The notes below the pieces were generated by a model, which was given only the letters and a program-made list of their open reading frames with translations, made no database searches and was not told the DNA's origin. From Antedon mediterranea (lineage: Eukaryota > Echinodermata > Crinoidea > Comatulida > Antedonidae), in NCBI RefSeq assembly GCF_964355755.1, contig NC_092671.1, positions 22,399,070 to 22,463,069 of the forward strand: 64,000 nt of DNA, given 5' to 3'. Positions 58,315 through 64,000 of the stretch are shown here, piece by piece; the first letter of the stretch is position 1; each line of letters starts with the position of its first letter. The position numbers and the translations under genes were made by a program.

Positions 58315-59280
58315 ATGGTCGACGTTGTTGATAACGAAGTAATTTTAAATGAGCCCGTCAATCCTCACCCCGTGCCCCACCTAAGACAAACCGATTTCCT
58401 TCCCAAAAGATATGACGGTTCCATAACCGATCACGACCAATGTAGTGCACATTACTTATCGTTTACCGACTACCTTGAGGCCCACACGTTAGAAAACCCT
58501 GTAAACAATGCCCAATTAATTAATGTAATAAGTATTTTTAAACGTAGCCTTCAGGGCCAAGCTAGACTCTGGATTGAGGGAAAGCAGTTCGATTCACTAG
58601 AATCCTTAAAAACCCAATTCATCAACAGGTTTAGTAAAAACAAATCAATCTATGCGCACATAAGAGAATACGATTCAATTACATACACCACTGGCGACAA
58701 CGCCGAAAAACACTTGACCAAAATCAAACAAGCTGCAGACAGAATTGGATACGCTGACCAGCAGATAAAGAATAAATTTATTTCGACCCTTCCACCAAAA
58801 TGTAGAGCAGCTGTAGCCATGTCCACCCCAATCGATGCCACTATTGAAAATATTGTAAATAGCACACAAAATTACCTTGACCTTTCCGTAGATGATGCCA
58901 CACGGGAAGTTTCATTCAATATCAATAAGGAAACAGATAGGCCTAATAGTCTCGAATCGCTCCAACATGAGATAAATTCTCTCAAGTTAGACATGGCCAC
59001 AACAAAACGATCCCTTAATGATGATACTCGACGCTCACGTTCCCCCACCCGAAATTATATCCCAAGACGAAACCGAAGCCCAAGCCCATACAAACCCCGA
59101 TTCCAGACCCCACCGACCCCAAGATATAGACAACCTCCCCCAACCTGTTATTACTGCGGGAAACCAGGCCACATAGCAAGGCACTGCCGACAACAAAACC
59201 GCTCTTACGGAAACTATCCCCCGCCATACCCATACCAACAGTCAAACAATTACTACCCTAGCCACCAGCAGGATTTTTAA
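58315..59280 (+). CDS. gag: Gag (capsid and nucleocapsid) of the Ty3/gypsy element
   Basis: 321 residues from ATG 58315. Residues ~30-200 form the capsid-type retrotransposon gag domain (FKRSLQGQARLWIEGKQF, then LKTQFINRFSK; LPPKCRAAVAMSTP). Residues ~225-275 are Arg/Ser/Pro-rich (RRSRSPTRNYIPRRNRSPS). A single CCHC zinc knuckle, CYYCGKPGHIARHC (residues 278-291), binds the RNA, followed by a Pro/Tyr/Gln-rich tail. It assembles the cytoplasmic particle and packages element RNA. The frame is intact. It ends TTT TAA at 59275-59280, overlapping the pol frame (open from 59262) by 19 nt in the -1 register. Confidence 0.93.
   Translation: MVDVVDNEVILNEPVNPHPVPHLRQTDFLPKRYDGSITDHDQCSAHYLSFTDYLEAHTLENPVNNAQLINVISIFKRSLQGQARLWIEGKQFDSLESLKTQFINRFSKNKSIYAHIREYDSITYTTGDNAEKHLTKIKQAADRIGYADQQIKNKFISTLPPKCRAAVAMSTPIDATIENIVNSTQNYLDLSVDDATREVSFNINKETDRPNSLESLQHEINSLKLDMATTKRSLNDDTRRSRSPTRNYIPRRNRSPSPYKPRFQTPPTPRYRQPPPTCYYCGKPGHIARHCRQQNRSYGNYPPPYPYQQSNNYYPSHQQDF
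59274..59280 (+). promoter_or_regulatory. Probable -1 frameshift site at the gag stop
   Basis: TTTTTAA: the gag frame reads TTT TAA. A one-base backward slip lets the Phe anticodon re-pair on TTT and places TTA in the A site, continuing into pol (FLKRGLDAAYNLAPHTKYD...). Pol has no ATG near its start, and its frame is closed upstream by TAG at 59259-59261. Not a canonical X XXY YYZ heptamer. Confidence 0.55.
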
Positions 59281-59372
59281 AAAGGGGACTAGATGCCGCC
59301 TATAATCTGGCCCCCCATACTAAATACGACAATTTTAAGGCAAAATACTTAGGGAATTCAGATAATATTGAT

Positions 59373-60851
59373 TTGTTACTTAACGACAGAAATTACGTTA
59401 AAGGAAATTTACCAGATGGTAGAAATGTTTTAACTTTATTTGACAGTGGTTCAACTAGAACTATAATCTCACAATCGTACGTTAATTCCTCACTTTATTT
59501 ATCGCGTTTAAAGCCAGTTAAAGTGAACACAACTAAATTTCGATTAGGTAACGGTGACTTCTTATATGCCAACCACTTAGTGCAATTCGAATTATTTATC
59601 CAAGGACACAAATTTAAAATTTCAGCATTAATCGTTAAAAATTTGATAGGTATTGACCTGATACTTGGAACCGAAACATTGTCTGAACTCGACGGTACTT
59701 TAAATTTTAAGGAAAACACATTTCGCATTAGACCAAAGATTTTTAGCTTTCGTCCAGTACACAAGATTTTTCTTAAACCCGGTGATACTAAAACAGTTAA
59801 ATTAAAAGGAAGGGTTCCCGCCTTTGTACGCAATTCCGATGTTGTTCTACATGCAACCACCCATATTTCAAAACTTTGTCCATCAGACATGTTAGTAAAA
59901 TTACACAGAGGAGAAACCAACATTGATATCACTAACAACACAAACAGAAACGTATCTCTAAATACACATCAACCTATCGCGAGCCTTCATTTAACCAACC
60001 TTGTAACAGTTACTAACGACCTACCAATTGATAGAATAAAGTTGACCAATGACAACGCAAACAAGTACCCACATTTAGAACGTACAGACCCATTGCTAAC
60101 TTTAACCGAGGAAGAAATAATTAGAAAACAAGTTGATTTAACAGACAGCGTTTTAACACATAGAGAAAAAGAAGATTTGTATAAAACCTTACAACAAAAC
60201 AGAAACGCATTTTCACTTTATGGTGAACTATCTAGCTGCCCAAACTTCAAAGCTGACATACACCTCTCTAACGATGAACCATTTTTTATTCGACCATACT
60301 TCGCGACAGACAAAGATAAACATGTTATTGAGGCCGAATTGAACAAATTAGTCAAACTAGGAATCTTAGCAGTAGGACACCAATCGTATACTTCCCCTGT
60401 CCTTCTTGTTTCAAAGAAAAATTCAAAAGATAAAAGAGTTGTCACAGACTTCCGCTATCTAAATTCCAGGATAAAACGTATTAATCACCCATTCCCATTA
60501 TTAGCCGAAACTTTGAAAACAATAGGTAACGCTAATGCACAGATTCTTAGCGTAATTGATTTGAAATCAGCGTTTCACTGTGTACCATTAGCCGAACATG
60601 CCCAACAATACACAGGTATAGCTTCATATCATGGTGGAAAACATTATTATTATAAGAGATTAGCACAAGGATTAAACGTTTCGCCAGGTATATTTCAAGC
60701 AAAGATTGACGAAATTTTAAATGAAATCCCAAATTCTAGAGAATTCTGTATCGCCCATCATGATGACATTATTTTATTTAGCCAAGACAAATTTTCTCAT
60801 AAGCAGCACCTCGTTTCCGTTTTACAAACCCTACAATTAAATGGTTTTTGA
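59373..60851 (+). CDS. pol: Pol part 1: aspartic protease and reverse transcriptase (ends at a premature TGA)
   Basis: The frame is open from 59262; the TTG at 59373 is only a conventional start, since translation probably enters by frameshifting from gag. Numbered from 59373: the protease active site is LFDSGSTRTIIS (D24-S25-G26), with a second hallmark IGIDLILGTETL about 65 residues on. RT: VVTDFRYLNSRIKRI at ~357, SVIDLKSAFHCVPL with catalytic Asp at 396, LAQGLNVSPGIFQAKIDEIL, and AHHDDIILFS with the catalytic Asp pair at 464-465. The usual YxDD Tyr is His. The frame stops at TGA 60849-60851 right after LQLNGF, although the same frame continues with ICPKKCKLF. The protease cleaves the polyprotein; the RT copies RNA to DNA in the particle. 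Confidence 0.9.
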   Translation: MLLNDRNYVKGNLPDGRNVLTLFDSGSTRTIISQSYVNSSLYLSRLKPVKVNTTKFRLGNGDFLYANHLVQFELFIQGHKFKISALIVKNLIGIDLILGTETLSELDGTLNFKENTFRIRPKIFSFRPVHKIFLKPGDTKTVKLKGRVPAFVRNSDVVLHATTHISKLCPSDMLVKLHRGETNIDITNNTNRNVSLNTHQPIASLHLTNLVTVTNDLPIDRIKLTNDNANKYPHLERTDPLLTLTEEEIIRKQVDLTDSVLTHREKEDLYKTLQQNRNAFSLYGELSSCPNFKADIHLSNDEPFFIRPYFATDKDKHVIEAELNKLVKLGILAVGHQSYTSPVLLVSKKNSKDKRVVTDFRYLNSRIKRINHPFPLLAETLKTIGNANAQILSVIDLKSAFHCVPLAEHAQQYTGIASYHGGKHYYYKRLAQGLNVSPGIFQAKIDEILNEIPNSREFCIAHHDDIILFSQDKFSHKQHLVSVLQTLQLNGF

Positions 60852-60887
60852 ATTTGTCCAAAGAAATGTAAGTTATTCAAGAATAAA

Positions 60888-63800
60888 GTGCAATATATGG
60901 GACACACCATCCTGATTAATTCTTCAGGACACGCATGTATCACACCATTAGGCGACAGGTGTGCAGCTATCCGAAATTTGCCAGTCCCACGAACCCATAA
61001 AGAAACTAAACGATTTATTGGTGCAGTAAATTATGTATCCCATTTTTTCCCTCAAATACAATCAATTTTACGTCCGTTACACACACTCGCAAGCAAACGC
61101 CGAAAATTTTGTTGGTCTACTGAACACCAGAAAGCATTTGACGAAATTAAACAATTAATGGTTAAACCACCAACTCTTCAAATGCCTAGAAAAGAAGGTA
61201 GATTTACGCTATATAGCGACACTTCAAGAACCGCAACAGGTTCATATTTAACACAAACAGTAAACGGTAAAGAACACATAATAGGTTATTATTCCAAAAT
61301 CTTACCACAAGCCTGTCAACGATATAGCGTCACAGAATTAGAGTTATTTGGACTTTACATTAACGTTTCAGCATTTCGACATTTACTAAAGGGTTGCGAA
61401 TTTGATGCATTCGTAGACCACTCAGCAATTGTACAAATTTGGAATTCAAAAGATCAGCCATGTACACCCCGTTTACAGAAACTAATATTACGATTGTCCG
61501 GATACATTTTCCAAATTGGTTATAAGAAAGGAACTGAATTAGTTTTAGCAGATTTCCTCTCCCGAGCCCCTCGTGATGACGATTCCGAAATTGATCAAGT
61601 TGTACCCATTGCATTTAATATTACAGAGACTGAATCTCTTAACCCGATTACAAACACATCTACTAGCAGACCAGTAACAAGGTCATACGCCAAGAAAATG
61701 GGAATAAATATACCTGACCTACATAAACCCAAACCAGTACAAACGCCCGTCATTAATCAAAACCCAGTGACAACAAACACGCGACCTACACCTCAACCTA
61801 CCGCTACACCACAAATAATCACGAGACAACAAACAAACGCACATCGATCACCGCCTATCATAACGCCACCTATCGTAACACCACCCCCAATACGTAATGT
61901 AAACATTCGACAACCTCCAGAGGAACGACTAGTAGACAAAAACAAGCAAAGCAAAGATACTACACATCGAAACGTACCAGTTGAATTGTATACATCGCCC
62001 AAACCACTAGTACCAAACATAACTGAATTTAAGTCAGCACACATCCCAAAACAACAAGACTTAGATAGATTAATGGATGTTATTCAAAGAAAGATAATTA
62101 GAGATTATAACCTCCCAGTAGACGTTAAACAATTACGTGTTGAGCAAGAAACTTCACCATTTTTTAAGCCAGTTTACGATTATTTAGTTCATGATATCCT
62201 TCCAGCTGATAAGAAAGCAGCTCGTGCAGTTCAGAATAAGTCAGAGCAGTACATATTGTGCAACGGTTTACTATTCCGTTTATTTTTCCAAGATAAAGGT
62301 GGAGAATTTGTATTGCAATTAGCTGTTCCTGAAAACTTAGCAGAGACTGTTATTTCTCAGTATCACGACAATTTGTTAAGTAGCCACCAAGGTACGATGC
62401 GTACTTACCTTACTATTAGGAAATTATTTTACATGCCCCTTATGTTTGAGAAAGTCAACAATTATACCCAAGCGTGTCTTAGATGTCAACAATTTCGTCC
62501 CAAAACCGATAAATTACGTCCTTTACACGATCGAGTACCAGCAACTTACCGTCCCTTTCATACACTCAGTCTAGATTTTAAGAGTATGCCAACATCACCT
62601 TCAGGTTTTAAACATATTATGGTAGTATGTGATGAGATAACTAGATTTTTGATTTGTGTACCTTTGAAATCCATTGATGCCGAAACAATTTGTGAAGCAC
62701 TAATTCAAAAGGTCATCAGTATTTTTGGACCCCCATCTCGTCTTATTTCAGATGCAGCAACCTCCCTTACAGGAAAATTATTAACACTATTATGTAACAC
62801 CCTTAATATTGATAGGAAAATCATCAGCGTCCACAATCACGGTAGTTTACAAGTTGAACGTCATATCCGCACCGTATCGGACCTGTTAAAGGTCAACCTT
62901 AACCAATTCGGAACAGATTGGGTTAGATTTGTATCAACAACATGTTATGCTTATAACTCGTTTTCATCCCCACATCTAGGAAACCACTCCCCTTACGAAT
63001 TAGTTTTTGGCCGCCAACCTCCAAGTTTGACCTCATTAGCATTTAACCCTATTTCAGGATTGTCTCATTCCTATGAAGAATACTTTGAACATCTCAAGAA
63101 GAAATTTCAAAACATTTCACAGACAATGCTACAATTACAGCGAACACAACAAAACGTCCAAAACTCAAAGATTTCCCAACGCTTAGAAAAAAGTCCAATT
63201 TACTCAGTAGGACAACTCGTATATTTATACAAGCCAACATCATCATCACTAACGGCAAATTCAAAGAAAATCGCCGCAGAATGGGTCGGACCATTAGTAA
63301 TTCATGAAGTACTAGACAGAACACACTACATCCTAGCGACGATTAAAGGAGAAATACTTCGCGACGTATTCAATTATAACAGACTGAAACCCTGTTTTAT
63401 GAGAACGCCTAAAGAACGCAAAAATTTTACACATCTCCAAAAACTTAAACAATTGTTGAATGAACCCACCGATGATAATAACGATAAAATCCAAAACACC
63501 ATTAATGTAGTAAATGACGAAATCAATGTTGAATTTGTAGACGAACATGATAGGACACCCACCCAATTGCAATCAGATACCCTTACACATCCAACTAAAG
63601 TAGAACCCCTTAACTTGCAACCTTACATTGACTGTGTAGAGAATAACATGGGATTAGCAGCCCCATTCCAAATGAAAGAAGAACAAATTAAGGAACAAAC
63701 TAATCTAATTATGACAGCACCTAATGATTCAAGTATGACATTAAACCGAGGTAGATTTAAAGCAGGACATTTCCAAGTTTTAGTTTCATATTCTAAACCG

Positions 63801-63986
63801 ACTTCAGCTAAACGCAACACCGATAAAACAAAACACGAATCTAATGATCGCAAATTTTGGTGGAATATTGACAGATATAACGATACAGATAAATTAATTA
63901 AAGAGATCATTAATGATAAACAGATACCGATAAGTGGATCGCCAAACCGATTCATAAAACGTTTGTATAATGCAACAAATTACTGA
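60888..63986 (+). CDS. pol: Pol part 2: RNase H and integrase (same frame as part 1)
   Basis: In frame with part 1 and continuous from 60852, so ATG 60888 is not a natural start. RNase H: LYSDTSRTATG (D111), SVTELELFG (E150), AFVDHSAIV (D177), then VLADFLSR. A Pro/Thr-rich linker follows (~260-350). The integrase HHCC zinc module has H493 in YHDNLLSSHQG and CLRC (C530, C533). The catalytic triad is LDF (D563), SDA (D622) and QVERH (E657), near DD35E spacing. A GPF/Y-type module (WVGPLVIHEVLDRTHYIL) occurs near ~810. About 190 further residues form an acidic then basic C-terminal extension ending FIKRLYNATNY. RNase H removes the RNA template; integrase joins the cDNA to the chromosome in the nucleus. 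Confidence 0.9.
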   Translation: MQYMGHTILINSSGHACITPLGDRCAAIRNLPVPRTHKETKRFIGAVNYVSHFFPQIQSILRPLHTLASKRRKFCWSTEHQKAFDEIKQLMVKPPTLQMPRKEGRFTLYSDTSRTATGSYLTQTVNGKEHIIGYYSKILPQACQRYSVTELELFGLYINVSAFRHLLKGCEFDAFVDHSAIVQIWNSKDQPCTPRLQKLILRLSGYIFQIGYKKGTELVLADFLSRAPRDDDSEIDQVVPIAFNITETESLNPITNTSTSRPVTRSYAKKMGINIPDLHKPKPVQTPVINQNPVTTNTRPTPQPTATPQIITRQQTNAHRSPPIITPPIVTPPPIRNVNIRQPPEERLVDKNKQSKDTTHRNVPVELYTSPKPLVPNITEFKSAHIPKQQDLDRLMDVIQRKIIRDYNLPVDVKQLRVEQETSPFFKPVYDYLVHDILPADKKAARAVQNKSEQYILCNGLLFRLFFQDKGGEFVLQLAVPENLAETVISQYHDNLLSSHQGTMRTYLTIRKLFYMPLMFEKVNNYTQACLRCQQFRPKTDKLRPLHDRVPATYRPFHTLSLDFKSMPTSPSGFKHIMVVCDEITRFLICVPLKSIDAETICEALIQKVISIFGPPSRLISDAATSLTGKLLTLLCNTLNIDRKIISVHNHGSLQVERHIRTVSDLLKVNLNQFGTDWVRFVSTTCYAYNSFSSPHLGNHSPYELVFGRQPPSLTSLAFNPISGLSHSYEEYFEHLKKKFQNISQTMLQLQRTQQNVQNSKISQRLEKSPIYSVGQLVYLYKPTSSSLTANSKKIAAEWVGPLVIHEVLDRTHYILATIKGEILRDVFNYNRLKPCFMRTPKERKNFTHLQKLKQLLNEPTDDNNDKIQNTINVVNDEINVEFVDEHDRTPTQLQSDTLTHPTKVEPLNLQPYIDCVENNMGLAAPFQMKEEQIKEQTNLIMTAPNDSSMTLNRGRFKAGHFQVLVSYSKPTSAKRNTDKTKHESNDRKFWWNIDRYNDTDKLIKEIINDKQIPISGSPNRFIKRLYNATNY

Positions 63987-64000
63987 TTTCAATTTTTTTT

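Larger units (their letters stand above)
57042..64000 (+). mobile_element. Ty3/gypsy LTR retrotransposon (3' end outside window)
   Basis: 5' LTR, leader, gag, then protease-RT-RNase H-integrase in the standard Ty3/gypsy order. It is inserted in a fibrocystin-L-like intron: sequence up to CTATATAC matches copy B at 50600, after which B continues and this copy has the LTR. The 3' LTR and right target duplication are beyond 64000, so LTR-LTR dating is not possible here. Codon usage is C/A-rich compared with the host blocks. One stop in pol is the only visible lesion, so the insertion looks young. Confidence 0.93.

Overview
This is non-coding-dominated eukaryotic (metazoan) genomic DNA. Exon-like blocks have GT/AG borders, the base composition is AT-rich, and the transposon mix (CR1/Jockey-, L1/Tx1- and RTE-like LINEs, Penelope-like, DIRS-like, Ty3/gypsy, Helitron-like, TTAA MITEs and an XPG-nuclease DNA transposon) together with fibrocystin-L exons points to a marine invertebrate. 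An echinoderm is my best guess; that is inference only. I see no intact host gene. The only nearly intact genes belong to a Ty3/gypsy retrotransposon cut by the right window edge.

1-17.0 kb: an (AG)n tract, then a satellite array of ~79-88 bp subunits (300-1303, 5700-7184, 13373-17005). It has been opened by two nested insertions. LINE-A (1304-5699, minus) is itself split by a Helitron-like composite (about 2199-5359) made of two diverged head-to-tail units that each end in a hairpin plus CTAG. A 6.2 kb DNA transposon (7185-13372) has ~60 bp terminal inverted repeats, inverted subterminal ~160 bp arrays and a decayed minus-strand gene with an XPG/FEN1-like nuclease segment (Academ-type is my best guess). 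That gene is split by LINE-B (8287-10671), an L1/Tx1-like element with a textbook 5'-inversion (twin priming) and a perfect 17-bp target duplication.

17.0-25 kb: decayed fibrocystin-L-like copy A (17010-18855), a 3' piece of a CR1/L2-like LINE (18856-19710), a GGCCTA-palindrome-rich tract holding a ~395 bp tandem duplication, and a third Helitron-like copy (23044-24260, minus).

25-48.6 kb: a locally duplicated region. Three kinds of block (alpha 32380/39905, beta 34130/44140, gamma 27180/36090/46672) recur in the order alpha-beta-gamma. They carry exon-like pieces of an unrecognised gene, antisense RTE-like LINE tails and tRNA-derived SINE heads. Penelope-like (31510-32370) and DIRS-like (38580-39420) remnants, ~190 bp tandem repeats and a TTAA MITE (46045-46670, with empty sites in sister copies) lie between them.

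48.8-57.0 kb: fibrocystin-L-like copies B (48826-53306) and C (55102-57011), both plus strand and both with frameshifts or deletions. B also has a MITE inserted in a coding exon at TTAA. A short SINE-like repeat lies between them.

57.0-64 kb: a Ty3/gypsy element (57042 to beyond the window) inserted in an intron of copy C: 5' LTR, leader, gag with a CCHC knuckle, a probable -1 frameshift at the gag stop, then protease-RT-RNase H-integrase broken only by one in-frame TGA. Its RT has HHDD where YxDD is expected.
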